64,000 nucleotides of DNA from Achromobacter kerstersii (GTDB taxonomy: Bacteria > Pseudomonadota > Gammaproteobacteria > Burkholderiales > Burkholderiaceae_B): assembly GCF_902859595.1 (NCBI RefSeq), contig NZ_CADIJQ010000001.1, positions 1,922,001-1,986,000 of the forward strand, written 5' to 3'. Every line of letters starts with the position of its first letter. Position 1 is the first letter of the stretch. The notes under the pieces are model-generated. The model saw nothing but the letters and a program-made list of their open reading frames with translations. It had not been told where the DNA came from and did not search any database. The translations under genes were made by a program, and so were the position numbers. This document shows, piece after piece, positions 17,826 through 26,285 of the stretch.

Positions 17826-17871
17826 GCAAGAACGAAGCAGGAACGACGCAAGGACGAAAAGCAAGGACGAA
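17826..17871. repeat. degenerate 11-13-bp tandem repeat, four copies
   Basis: Units GCAAGAACGAA, GCAGGAACGAC, GCAAGGACGAAAA and GCAAGGACGAA follow one another in the crcB leader, 28 bases from its ATG. Confidence 0.6.
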
Positions 17872-17985
17872 GCAAAAAATAAGTGGCCTATCTTATCGCC
17901 GGGCGGCGTCTTGCACCTGACGACGTGCTTAGAAATGGATTGAAATCTTCTTCTTCGCTTTGCCGGCGCGTTAATGCGGTCTTTT

Positions 17986-18006
17986 ATAAGAGTAATTCTC
18001 ATTAAA
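17986..18006 (+). promoter_or_regulatory. Fur box upstream of the PepSY/ApbE operon
   Basis: The stretch around AAGAGTAATTCTCATTAAA strongly resembles the Fur consensus (GATAATGATTCTCATTATC), keeping the diagnostic ATTCTCATTA core in an AT-rich island 35-55 bases before the first gene. It implies iron-repressed expression of the operon from 18040 to 22553. Fur binding is inferred. Confidence 0.75.
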
Positions 18007-18039
18007 TGTTAGAATCCGCCGCTTCAAACCGAATCCCGC

Positions 18040-18666
18040 ATGGACAGTCAACCTACTCCCCGGCGTCGCGCCTACTGGCTCAAAACGCTGCATCAATGGC
18101 ACTGGATCAGCTCGGCCCTGTGCCTGCTGGGAATGCTGTTGTTCGCCATCACCGGCCTCACGCTGAACAACGCGTCGCACATTGAATCGAAGGCGGTGGT
18201 CGCCACCCGCCAGGCGCAGTTGCCCGAGCCCGTGTTGAAGCAGTTGACCGCCCCCGCCGGGCAAAAAAAGGCGCCGCTGCCCGCGTCCGTTGCCCAATGG
18301 CTGGACGACACGCTGGATGCCGCCACCGCCAACAAAACCGCTGAATGGTCCGCCGACGAGGTGTATTTGTCGTTGCCGCGCGCCGGTGGCGACGCCTGGC
18401 TGTCCATCGACCGGGCCAGTGGCGAAGTCGAATACGAACGCACCGACCGCGGTTGGGTGTCGTACCTGAACGATCTGCACAAGGGCCGCAACACCGGCCT
18501 GGCGTGGAGCTGGTTCCTTGATATTTTCGCCGTCGCCTGTCTGGTCTTTTCGCTGACCGGACTGGTGCTGCTCAAGATGCACGCCGGTAACCGCAGCGCG
18601 ACCTGGCCCATGGTGGGGCTGGGCGTCGTGATCCCCGTGGTTCTGGCCCTGCTCTTCATCCACTGA
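18040..18666 (+). CDS. PepSY-associated transmembrane protein
   Basis: 208 residues with a hydrophobic helix at about 22-42, a periplasmic domain (about 45-150), and two helices at about 158-178 and 188-207. Histidines flank the membrane parts (LHQWHW at 17-22, DLHKGRNTG before the second helix), as in PepSY-TM proteins proposed to pass electrons, often through heme, across the inner membrane. It is the first gene of a Fur-box operon with a flavinylatable protein, ApbE and a flavoprotein reductase. This suggests a ferric-siderophore reductase role like that of FpvG-type proteins; that role is inference. Confidence 0.85.
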   Translation: MDSQPTPRRRAYWLKTLHQWHWISSALCLLGMLLFAITGLTLNNASHIESKAVVATRQAQLPEPVLKQLTAPAGQKKAPLPASVAQWLDDTLDAATANKTAEWSADEVYLSLPRAGGDAWLSIDRASGEVEYERTDRGWVSYLNDLHKGRNTGLAWSWFLDIFAVACLVFSLTGLVLLKMHAGNRSATWPMVGLGVVIPVVLALLFIH

Positions 18667-18694
18667 TTCCATCGATCCGCCCCTGGAGAATTCC

Positions 18695-19210
18695 ATGCGC
18701 AAACTGTTGTTGTCGGCCGTTTTGGCCGGCGCCATCGCCCGAACGGCCAACGCGGCCGACATCAGCGTATCCATCGAGGTGCCGCGCCTGGATGTGGCCG
18801 AGTACCACCGCCCGTATGTGGCGATCTGGATCGAGAACCCCGACCAAAGCGTCGCCACCGATCTGGCCGTTTGGTACGACGTGGCCAAGAAGAACAACGA
18901 AGGCACCGAGTGGCTGAAAGACATGCGCCAATGGTGGCGCCGCAGCGGCCGCAACCAGCAGTTTCCGGTGGACGGCGTCAGCGGCGCGACCAAGCCCGTG
19001 GGCAAGCATGCCCTGAGCTTTGATGCGGCGTCCAAGCCCTTGGCCGCGCTCAAGCCCGGCCAGTACGCCGTGGTGGTTGAAGCCGCCCGCGAAGTCGGCG
19101 GCCGCGAGCTGCTGCGCATTCCCTTCCAGTGGCCGCCGCAAAAGGCTGAGCAACTGACGGTGCGCGGCGAACACGAATTGGGCGCGATCGCGCTCGACCT
19201 CAAACCCTGA
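18695..19210 (+). CDS. DUF2271 periplasmic protein with a flavinylation motif
   Basis: 171 residues with a signal peptide at 1-20 (cleavage near ANA-A). The DUF2271 body has YVAIWIENPDQ, LAVWYDVAKKNNEGTEWLKDMRQWW and a C-terminal beta region. Residues 93-99 read D-G-V-S-G-A-T, matching the D-x-x-S/T-G-A-T site at which ApbE attaches FMN through a phosphoester to Thr (T99 here). apbE is two genes downstream, so this is likely a covalent-FMN periplasmic electron carrier. GGAGA precedes the ATG. Flavinylation is inferred from the motif and context. Confidence 0.85.
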   Translation: MRKLLLSAVLAGAIARTANAADISVSIEVPRLDVAEYHRPYVAIWIENPDQSVATDLAVWYDVAKKNNEGTEWLKDMRQWWRRSGRNQQFPVDGVSGATKPVGKHALSFDAASKPLAALKPGQYAVVVEAAREVGGRELLRIPFQWPPQKAEQLTVRGEHELGAIALDLKP

Positions 19211-19242
19211 TGCCCCCCTACACGCCTTCAAGGAGCGCAACC

Positions 19243-20043
19243 ATGAAATCCGCCGCCAAACTGGCCGCCGCCCTGGCGCTGTGCCTGCCCTTCGCCGCCC
19301 ACGCGCATGACGTGTGGATGGTGCCGTCGTCCACCGTGCTGTCGGGCACCGACAGCTGGATCACCGTCGATGCCGCTGTTGGCAACGACAAGTTCTACTT
19401 CAACCACGCGCCGCTGCGCCTGGACGGCCTGGCCGTCGTCGCGCCCGATGGCAGCGCCGCCGAAGCCGAAAACCTGAACCGCGGCAAGCTGCGCAGCACG
19501 TTTGATTTGCAGTTGAAGCAAAGCGGCACCTACCGCGTGGCGGTCGTCAACGACGGCGTGTTCGCACGCTGGAAAGAAGACGGCAAGAACAAGCGCTACT
19601 TCGGCAAGGTGGAAGGCATGGCCCAAGCCGTGCCGGCCAACGCGCAAGAGCTGGAAGTGTCGCAAAGCCTGGGCCGCGTCGAAACGTTCGTGACGGCGGG
19701 CAAGCCCACGCCGGTCAAGCCGGTGGGCCGTGGCCTGGAGCTTGCGCCGGTCACGCATCCCAACGACCTGTTCACGGGCGAAGAAGCCACGTTCCAGATG
19801 TTGATTGACGGCAAGCCCGCCGCCGAACTGGAACTGAACGTCGTGCCGGGCGGCAGCCGCTATCGCGACAAGGTCGGCGAAATCAAGCTGAAGACCGACA
19901 AGGACGGCAAGTTCGCAGTGAAGTGGGCGCAGCCGGGCCTGTACTGGATTGAAGCCGGTCTGGAAGACGCGAAGGTCACCGTGCCGCAAGCGAAGAAGCG
20001 CCGCCTGTCGTACGCCGGCACCGTCGAAGTGCTGCAACCCTAA
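19243..20043 (+). CDS. DUF4198 periplasmic protein
   Basis: 266 residues with a signal peptide ending AAHA at about residue 21, then H-D-V-W-M-V-P at the mature N-terminus, a common DUF4198 feature where His may bind metal. The C-terminal part resembles a beta-sandwich (GGSRYRDKVGEIKLKTDKDGKFAVKW, GLYWIEAGLED). DUF4198 proteins recur beside nickel/cobalt or iron uptake genes and with DUF2271/ApbE. AAGGAG six bases before the ATG at 19243 fixes the start. It has no flavinylation motif of its own. Confidence 0.82.
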   Translation: MKSAAKLAAALALCLPFAAHAHDVWMVPSSTVLSGTDSWITVDAAVGNDKFYFNHAPLRLDGLAVVAPDGSAAEAENLNRGKLRSTFDLQLKQSGTYRVAVVNDGVFARWKEDGKNKRYFGKVEGMAQAVPANAQELEVSQSLGRVETFVTAGKPTPVKPVGRGLELAPVTHPNDLFTGEEATFQMLIDGKPAAELELNVVPGGSRYRDKVGEIKLKTDKDGKFAVKWAQPGLYWIEAGLEDAKVTVPQAKKRRLSYAGTVEVLQP

Positions 20044-20053
20044 GCGGACACGC

Positions 20054-21085
20054 GTGTCCACGCCCCCTTCCTACGCGCCACGCGGCGCGGCGGCTCCCGT
20101 CGTCCGCGTGGCTTACGGCACCATGCCCGCGCCGCTGCCCGAGCTTGCCGCGCTGGCGGGCGCGACCATGGGCACGACTTGGTCCGCGCGCATGGCGTTG
20201 CCCGCCGGCTGCGGCAGCGACGCCGCGCGGCGCGCCATCCAGGCCGCGCTGGACGAGGTGGTGGCGCAGATGAGCACGTGGGAAGCGGACTCGGACATCA
20301 CGCGTTTCAATCAAGCGGCGCCCGGCTGGCGGGCCTTGCCCGACGGCTTCTTCCATGTGCTGCGCCACGCGCTGGCGCTGGCGGAAGACAGCGGCGGCGC
20401 TTACGACCCCACCGTGGGGCCGCTTGTGAACGCATGGGGCTTTGGTCCGCACCAACGCGCATTCGAACCGCCCTCTTCTGCTGCGATCGACGCCGCCCGC
20501 GCCCGTTGCGGCTGGCAGCGCGTGACGCTGGACGCCGCCGCCCAAGCCGCGTGGCAACCGGGCGGCGCGTATATCGACCTGTCTTCCATCGCCAAAGGCT
20601 ACGGCGTGGACCGCGCCGCGATGGCGCTGGACGCGTTGGGTATCTCGCAATACCTGGTGGAAGTGGGCGGCGAATTGCGTGCGCGCGGCCTGCGGCCCGA
20701 TGGGCAGCCCTGGCGCGTGGCGATTGAAGTGCCCGACGCCAGCGATGACCACGTGCTAGCCTTGCCGCTGGAAAACCGCAGCATCGCCACATCAGGCGAC
20801 TACCGCCGCCACGCTGGCAGCGGCGACGCGCGCTATGCCCACACCATTGACCCGCGCACCGGCCAGCCCGTGCGCAACAACGTCGCATCCGTCTCCGTGC
20901 TGCACCCGGTGTGCATGCAGGCCGACGCCTTGGCCACGGTGCTGACAGTGCTGGGCGAAACGGACGGCCTGGCCTACGCCCGCCGTCACGATCTGGCGGC
21001 GTTGTTCATCTTGCGCGATGCCGATGCCGACGCTTACCGCGTCATCGCCACCCCAGCCTTTCAGGCGCTGGCGCTGCCCCGCTGA
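20054..21085 (+). CDS. apbE: FAD:protein FMN transferase ApbE
   Basis: ApbE moves FMN from FAD to a Thr or Ser of target proteins. About 343 residues from the GTG at 20054; an ATG at 20123 is the alternative and has no better ribosome-binding site. Family motifs seen are GATMGTTWSAR at the domain start, STWEADSDITRFN, SGGAYDPTVGPLVNAWGFG, the active-site region IDLSSIAKGYGVDRA, and HTIDPRTGQPVRNNVASVSV. No clear signal peptide is visible from either start, which is odd for an enzyme that normally acts in the periplasm. Its likely target is the DUF2271 protein of the same operon. Confidence 0.9.
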   Translation: MSTPPSYAPRGAAAPVVRVAYGTMPAPLPELAALAGATMGTTWSARMALPAGCGSDAARRAIQAALDEVVAQMSTWEADSDITRFNQAAPGWRALPDGFFHVLRHALALAEDSGGAYDPTVGPLVNAWGFGPHQRAFEPPSSAAIDAARARCGWQRVTLDAAAQAAWQPGGAYIDLSSIAKGYGVDRAAMALDALGISQYLVEVGGELRARGLRPDGQPWRVAIEVPDASDDHVLALPLENRSIATSGDYRRHAGSGDARYAHTIDPRTGQPVRNNVASVSVLHPVCMQADALATVLTVLGETDGLAYARRHDLAALFILRDADADAYRVIATPAFQALALPR

Positions 21086-21089
21086 ACTT

Positions 21090-22553
21090 ATGAGCCTGAC
21101 CCGATTGATTGCAGCGGCGTGCGTGGTGGGCGTGTGGTTGCTGCTCTGCCTGTGGGCGTGGCGGCGCGCCCGTCAGCACGACGCCCAACAGGCGCAGGCG
21201 CTAGCCGCCTTGAATGCCCCGGCACCCGACGACACCATGCTTGTCGCTTACGCCACGCAAACGGGCTATGCCGAATCGCTCGCCGCGCAGACCGCAGAGT
21301 CGCTGCGCGCGGGCGGATTAAGCGTGCGCGTGGCGGCCCTGGATCAGCTGGATGTGGCGCGGCTGTCTGGCTACCGGCGCATGCTGTTCGTGGCCAGCAC
21401 GTACGGCGAAGGCGACCCGCCGGATGCTGCGGCGGCGTTCGCGGGCCAGATGCAGCCCCGAGCTTCTTCCCCGCCTGCAGCCGCAGTCACAGCCGCAGCG
21501 AGGAATGCAACCACTTCCGCAGCCACTGCCGCAACCACCGCTACCGACGCAACCGCCCCCGCCCTCTCAGGCGCGCAATACGCCGTGCTGGCATTGGGCG
21601 ACAGCGAATACGCGCAGTTCTGCGGCTTCGGCCATCGGCTCAACGACTGGCTGCATGAGCAAGGCGCCACCCCCTTGTTCGACTTGGTCGAAGTGGACAA
21701 TGGCGACCCCGCCGCGCTGCGCCACTGGCAGCATCACCTGGGCTTGCTGGCCGGCCGCAGCGACCTGCCCGACTGGCAAGCGCCCGTCTATGAAACCTGG
21801 CGGCTCACCGGGCGCAAGCTGCTCAACCCCGACAGCCAAGGCGGCCCGTGCTATCTGCTGACGTTGACGCCGCCCGCCGGGCAAACGCCGCACTGGCTCG
21901 CGGGCGATATCGCTGAAATCGGCCCCCGGCAGGAACGTGGCGGCGCGCTGCTGGCGCACCGCGAATACTCCATTGCGTCGGTGCCTGAAGATGGCTCGAT
22001 TCAACTGCTGGTGCGCCAGATGCGCAGCGCCGATGGCGGGCTGGGCGTAGGCAGCGGCTGGCTGACTCACATTGCGCGAGTGGGCGACGAGATCGACCTG
22101 CGCGTGCGCACCAACCGTAATTTCCATGCGCCGATTGATGACCGGCCGTTGATCCTGATCGGCAACGGCACAGGGCTGGCGGGCCTGCGCGCGCTGATCA
22201 AGGCGCGGCGCGCGCGGGGCCATCACCGCAACTGGCTGGTGTTTGGTGAACGCAACGCGGCGCATGACGCGTTCTGCGGAGACGAGATCACGGCCTGGCG
22301 TATCGACGGCACGCTGGCGCGCGTGGACACCGTCTATTCCCGCGACCAGCCCCAGCGCCGCTACGTGCAGCACCTGCTGCGCGAGCAAGCCGGCACGCTG
22401 CGGGACTGGGTAGAAGACGGCGCCGCCATCTATGTGTGCGGCAGCCTGCAAGGCATGGCGGGCGGCGTGGACGCCGCGCTGCAAGACATCCTGGGCGACG
22501 ACCGCCTGCAAGCCTTGCAGCACGACGGCCGGTACCGGCGCGACGTTTACTAG
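21090..22553 (+). CDS. membrane-anchored flavodoxin/FAD/NADPH reductase
   Basis: 487 residues resembling sulfite-reductase alpha or cytochrome P450 reductase. An N-terminal helix (about 5-24) anchors it to the membrane. A flavodoxin domain follows (FMN loop TQTGYAES at about 56-63, ASTYGEGDPPD), interrupted by an Ala/Thr-rich insertion. The FAD domain has REYSIAS, and the NADPH domain has GNGTGLAGLRALI and a YVCGS motif. It starts 4 bases after apbE. It could feed NADPH electrons to the PepSY membrane protein and then to the periplasmic flavoprotein; this chain is inferred from the operon. Confidence 0.88.
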   Translation: MSLTRLIAAACVVGVWLLLCLWAWRRARQHDAQQAQALAALNAPAPDDTMLVAYATQTGYAESLAAQTAESLRAGGLSVRVAALDQLDVARLSGYRRMLFVASTYGEGDPPDAAAAFAGQMQPRASSPPAAAVTAAARNATTSAATAATTATDATAPALSGAQYAVLALGDSEYAQFCGFGHRLNDWLHEQGATPLFDLVEVDNGDPAALRHWQHHLGLLAGRSDLPDWQAPVYETWRLTGRKLLNPDSQGGPCYLLTLTPPAGQTPHWLAGDIAEIGPRQERGGALLAHREYSIASVPEDGSIQLLVRQMRSADGGLGVGSGWLTHIARVGDEIDLRVRTNRNFHAPIDDRPLILIGNGTGLAGLRALIKARRARGHHRNWLVFGERNAAHDAFCGDEITAWRIDGTLARVDTVYSRDQPQRRYVQHLLREQAGTLRDWVEDGAAIYVCGSLQGMAGGVDAALQDILGDDRLQALQHDGRYRRDVY

Positions 22554-22630
22554 CAACGCCGTCTGAAGCCGTCAGTACCGACGCGGCGTTTACAGCCGCT
22601 TCGTCCGGCGCGGATGCCGCCCCCGCTTCC

Positions 22631-23590
22631 TTATTGCAGCTTGATCTGCGCGCGGTCGATCACCGTCTTCCAGCGGTCGCGTTCCGTGCGGATCTGATCG
22701 CCAAATTCCGCCGGCGTATTGCCCAGCGGAAACGCGCCCGTTTCTTCCATCTTGGCCGCCGTGGCGGGGTCGCGCACGGCTTGCGCGAATGCCTTCGCCA
22801 GCTTGTCGCGCACGTCTTCCGGCATGCCGGCCGGGCCGACGACGCCGTACCACGCGGTGACGTCGTAATCCTTGTAGCCCTGCTCCGCAAACGTCGGCAC
22901 GTCCGGCAGGCGCGGGTTGCGCTCGGTGCCGGTGATGGCCAAGGCGCGCAGATGCTGGCTCTTCAGGTACGGCAACGACGACGGGAAGTTGTCGAAGATC
23001 ACCGGCACCACGCCGCCCACCGTATCGGTCAGCGCGGGCGCCGAGCCCCGGTACGAAATGCTGTTCATCTTGCCGCCGATGAGTTGCAGAAACCAGATCA
23101 TGCCCAGATCGTTCACGCCGCCTGCGCCCGCGTTGGCGTAGCCGTCCTTGTTGGGATTGGCGCGCACATGCGTGACGAAGTCGGCCAGCGTCTGCGCGGG
23201 GTATTTCGGATTCACGCTCAGGATGTTGGGGCTGGTGACCAGGTTGCTGATCGGGGTGAAGTCCTTGACCGGGTCATACGCCAGGTTGGGAAACAGGTGC
23301 GGCGCGGTGCCGTGCGTGCTGACCGTGGCCAGGCCCACGGTGTAGCCGTCGGGCTTGGCGCGCGCGGTGGCGGCCATGCCGATGGTGCCAGACGCGCCGG
23401 TGCGGTTCTCCACCACGATCTGCTGGCCCAGGATCTCGCCCGCCTTCGCCGCCGCCAAACGGCCGACGATATCAGTGGGACCGCCCGCCGGGAACGGCAC
23501 GATCAGCGTGATGGGGTGGTCGGGAAAAGCGGCGTGGGCGGCGGGCAGCACGGCCGCGAGCAACACAGCGGCACAGGTTTTGCGCATCAT
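22631..23590 (-). CDS. Bug-family tripartite tricarboxylate receptor
   Basis: A periplasmic binding protein of 319 residues with a signal peptide (cleavage after AHA, about residue 20). Bug signatures are FPDHPITLIVPFPAGGPTD, VVENRTGASGTIG, the YRGSAPALTD loop, LRALAITGTERNPRLPDVPTFAEQGY, and the C-terminal W-KTVIDRAQIKL. Its ligand is unknown. It is convergent with the ferri-reductase operon and lies downstream of the D-aminoacylase gene in the same direction, a pairing that suggests uptake linked to N-acyl amino acid use. GGAGA precedes the ATG, and an 11-bp tandem repeat lies immediately upstream. Confidence 0.93.
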   Translation of the reverse strand: MMRKTCAAVLLAAVLPAAHAAFPDHPITLIVPFPAGGPTDIVGRLAAAKAGEILGQQIVVENRTGASGTIGMAATARAKPDGYTVGLATVSTHGTAPHLFPNLAYDPVKDFTPISNLVTSPNILSVNPKYPAQTLADFVTHVRANPNKDGYANAGAGGVNDLGMIWFLQLIGGKMNSISYRGSAPALTDTVGGVVPVIFDNFPSSLPYLKSQHLRALAITGTERNPRLPDVPTFAEQGYKDYDVTAWYGVVGPAGMPEDVRDKLAKAFAQAVRDPATAAKMEETGAFPLGNTPAEFGDQIRTERDRWKTVIDRAQIKLQ

Positions 23591-23617
23591 GATGGGGTTG
23601 TCTCCTACGGGATAGGG

Positions 23618-23673
23618 GGGTTGTTATTGGGGTTTTTATTGGGTTGTTATTGGGTTGTTATTGATTGTTTATT
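23618..23673. repeat. 11-bp tandem repeat, five copies
   Basis: Units GGGTTGTTATT, GGGTTTTTATT, GGGTTGTTATT, GGGTTGTTATT and GATTGTTTATT, with one extra G after the first. This AT-rich, strongly strand-asymmetric block lies 28 bases upstream of the Bug gene start, between the D-aminoacylase stop and the Bug ribosome-binding site. Confidence 0.8.
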
Positions 23674-23705
23674 GGCGTGATGACGGTGCGCACGTTGGCG
23701 CGCGA

Positions 23706-25154
23706 TCACCCTGCCGCGGCCTCGCGCCGCAAAATCTTGCCCGGCCGCGCCATGCCTTCCACGGCGGGAAACACCGGCTGCCCATTCACCAGCACGTGCT
23801 CAACGCCCACCGAGGGCAACGTGGGCGATTCCCACGTGGCGCAATCCAGCACGGTATCCGCGTCAAACACCACAACGTCCGCCCACGCCCCCGGGCTCAG
23901 TTGGCCCCGGCCCGACAGCCCGAACACACGCGCGGGCAAGGCCGTCATCTTGGCGACGGCGGCCTCAAGCGTCAGCAGTTCGGCCTCGCGCACGTAGCGG
24001 CCCAGCACGCGCGTGAAGCTGCCCCACAAACGGGGATGCGGATGCGCGTCGTTGGGCAGGCCGTCTGAACCCACCATGCAGCAGTCATGCTGGAAGATGC
24101 GCTGTACTTCGGCGTCGTCCATCGCAAAGTAGATGGCACCTGCGGGGCAAAGCCGTTCTGCCGCTTCCTGTTTGCCGCACCCCCAGCGCGCCGCGATGTC
24201 GGCAAGCGATTCCCCGCTGCATTCGGGATGCGGCACCGACCACGTAATGCGGATGTCATCAATGCTGTCGGCGCGTTCCGGGATCAGGATGGTGGAGCTG
24301 CCCGGGTACGGGTAGATGTCCAGCGCCACGTCCACGCCTTCGGCGCGCGCGCGGTCGATGTTGGCCAGCGTGGCGCGGCTCTTGCCCCAGTTGCGCGGCA
24401 TCATGCATTTGTGGTGCGACAGCACGGTCGCGCAGCCGGTGTTGCGGCCCACGGACAGCACTTCGTCTACCGCCGCTTCGACGTCATCGCCCTCGTTGCG
24501 GATGTGGCTCGTGTGCAGCGCGCCTTCTGCGGCGGCCACGCGTGCCAAGCCGTCCAGTTCCGCTTGCTCGGCCGCAACGCCGGGCTGATACGCGAGACCC
24601 GTGCTGAAGCCCACCGCGCCTGCCGCCAACGCATCGGCCAGCATGCGCTCCATGGCGCGTTGCTCGTCAGGCGTGGGTGCGGCCGCCGGGTCGCGCATGG
24701 CGGCCAGACGCAGATTGGCGTGGCCGACCAGCGCCGCAACGTTGATCATCGGTTGCTGCGTGCGCAGCGTATCGAAATAGGCGTGCATGTCGGCGAACAA
24801 GGGTGTCTCACCCAGCAGCGCAAGCGCCGCTGCGGTGTTGCCGGGCAAGGGCGCGGGCGCGCCGCTGACGCCACAGTTGCCCACCACCACCGACGTAATC
24901 CCCTGGCTGGTCTTCCATTCCAGACCGGGTTTTTCCACGAACATCAGGTCATCGTGGCCATGCGAATCAATGAAGCCCGGCGCCACGATCTTGCCGCGCG
25001 CGTCCAGCCGGCGCGTGGCGGCGGCATGGGACAAGTCACCGATGGCCGCAATGCGCTCGCCCGCTACCGCCACATCGGCGCGCTGGCGTGCTCCGCCCAA
25101 GCCGTCAATAACCCAGCCGCCTTCAATGATCAGATCGAATTTTTCCTGTTGCAT
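23706..25154 (-). CDS. N-acyl-D-amino-acid deacylase (D-aminoacylase)
   Basis: An amidohydrolase-superfamily enzyme of 482 residues. Zinc-site residues of the D-aminoacylase family are visible: H-x-H in FIDSHGHDD, the Cys in VVGNCGVSG, His in LHTSHIRNEGD, His in LSHHK, and Asp in MVGSDGLPND. It hydrolyses N-acylated D-amino acids or related amides; the substrate is not certain. The ATG at 25154 gives the usual start MQQEKFDLIIEGGWVIDG. It is divergent from a LysR regulator gene and followed by a Bug receptor gene, so the three form a likely uptake-and-use unit. Confidence 0.9.
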   Translation of the reverse strand: MQQEKFDLIIEGGWVIDGLGGARQRADVAVAGERIAAIGDLSHAAATRRLDARGKIVAPGFIDSHGHDDLMFVEKPGLEWKTSQGITSVVVGNCGVSGAPAPLPGNTAAALALLGETPLFADMHAYFDTLRTQQPMINVAALVGHANLRLAAMRDPAAAPTPDEQRAMERMLADALAAGAVGFSTGLAYQPGVAAEQAELDGLARVAAAEGALHTSHIRNEGDDVEAAVDEVLSVGRNTGCATVLSHHKCMMPRNWGKSRATLANIDRARAEGVDVALDIYPYPGSSTILIPERADSIDDIRITWSVPHPECSGESLADIAARWGCGKQEAAERLCPAGAIYFAMDDAEVQRIFQHDCCMVGSDGLPNDAHPHPRLWGSFTRVLGRYVREAELLTLEAAVAKMTALPARVFGLSGRGQLSPGAWADVVVFDADTVLDCATWESPTLPSVGVEHVLVNGQPVFPAVEGMARPGKILRREAAAG

Positions 25155-25194
25155 GATCGCCCTGCCTGGATGAAGCCCCTAGTATCGTCGGCGT

Positions 25195-25225
25195 GATCAA
25201 TCTGGAAAAATTGTTTTTATTGATC
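25195..25225. promoter_or_regulatory. candidate LysR operator, GATCAAT-N17-ATTGATC
   Basis: A perfect 7-bp inverted repeat with a 17-base AT-rich spacer in the 89-base gap between the divergent D-aminoacylase and LysR genes. Its place, AT content and symmetry fit a LysR recognition site controlling both promoters. Confidence 0.6.
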
Positions 25226-25243
25226 CATCTATCGTGGTTTGAA

Positions 25244-26215
25244 ATGAATCGTCTGCCCAAGCACGTCACCCTGAAGCACTTGACTGCGTTTGTCGCGGTG
25301 GCCCAGGAATCCAGTTTCACGCATGCGGCCAAGCGCCTGTTCCAAACGCAGTCGTCGGTGACGAGCCTGGTGCGCCAACTGGAAGACGCGCTCGCCACCC
25401 AGCTCTTTGCGCGCACCAGCCGGCGCGTGTTGCTGACGGCGGCGGGCGAAGAATTCCTGCCGCGCGTGATGCGGTTGCTGGCGGATTTTGATGGCGTGAT
25501 CGAAGACGTGGTGCGCTTTGGGGCGTTGGAGCGCGGGCGCGTGGGCCTGGCGGCGGCGCCATCGGCCATTACGGAAATCATCGCTCCTGCGGCGGCGGCG
25601 TTTGCGGCGCAGTACCCGGCCGTGCGCCTGTACTTAAGCGACGACAACTCCGGCCGCATCCAGCGCAAAGTGGCCGCGCGCGAGGTGGACTTCGGGCTGA
25701 CCAGCCGCTGGGCCGACGCCCCCGGCCTGCGCTTTGATCCCTTGCTGGAAGACCGCTTCGGTGTGCTGTACCGCGCCGACGACGACAGCCTGCGCCCGGG
25801 CCGCGACGGCACCATGCGCTGGTCGGATCTGGCGCAACGCAAGCTGGTGGGCGTGGTGGACGAAACCGGCATCATGGCGCTGCTGCGCGCCCGCGCCGAC
25901 TTGCCGATCGAGGCTGGCGCACCCTTCTACGAAGCGTCCAGCACAACGTCGCAAGCGGCGCTGGTGAAGGCGGGCCTGGGCGTGGCGCTACTGCCCGCGC
26001 TGGCCGCGGAACGCGTACTGGAACCCGGCCTGGCGTACGCCTTGCTGGCGCGGCCCACCGTCGTGCGCACGGTGTGCATCATCCGGCACAAGGAATATCC
26101 GCTAAGCCCCGCCGCGCAAGCGCTGATCCGCGCCATTCATGACTATCTGCGGGGCGCCGTGCTGCCCGCCGGCTGCAAGCGCGTGCCGGCGAACAGAAAG
26201 ACCTTGGCGGTGTAG
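25244..26215 (+). CDS. LysR-family transcriptional regulator
   Basis: 323 residues from the ATG at 25244. The N-terminal winged helix-turn-helix is standard (LKHLTAFVAVAQESSFTHAAKRLFQTQSSVTSLVRQLEDALATQLFARTSRR in pieces), followed by a periplasmic-binding-protein-like effector domain. An open frame from 25193 runs through the palindrome and would add 17 odd residues, so I reject it. Divergence from the D-aminoacylase gene suggests it controls that gene and the Bug receptor gene. Confidence 0.9.
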   Translation: MNRLPKHVTLKHLTAFVAVAQESSFTHAAKRLFQTQSSVTSLVRQLEDALATQLFARTSRRVLLTAAGEEFLPRVMRLLADFDGVIEDVVRFGALERGRVGLAAAPSAITEIIAPAAAAFAAQYPAVRLYLSDDNSGRIQRKVAAREVDFGLTSRWADAPGLRFDPLLEDRFGVLYRADDDSLRPGRDGTMRWSDLAQRKLVGVVDETGIMALLRARADLPIEAGAPFYEASSTTSQAALVKAGLGVALLPALAAERVLEPGLAYALLARPTVVRTVCIIRHKEYPLSPAAQALIRAIHDYLRGAVLPAGCKRVPANRKTLAV

Positions 26216-26285
26216 CGGCGAACAGGAAGGCTCGGGCAGCGTAGCGGCGATCGCCAGGCGGAACGGGCCGCAGCTCAATTCGCGA

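Noticed and set aside
17800..17960. Fluoride riboswitch before crcB
   Set aside because: I looked for the conserved core on the minus strand and found only a degenerate tandem repeat.
25193..25243. Upstream start for the LysR gene
   Set aside because: It runs through the operator-like palindrome and gives 17 residues unlike LysR proteins.
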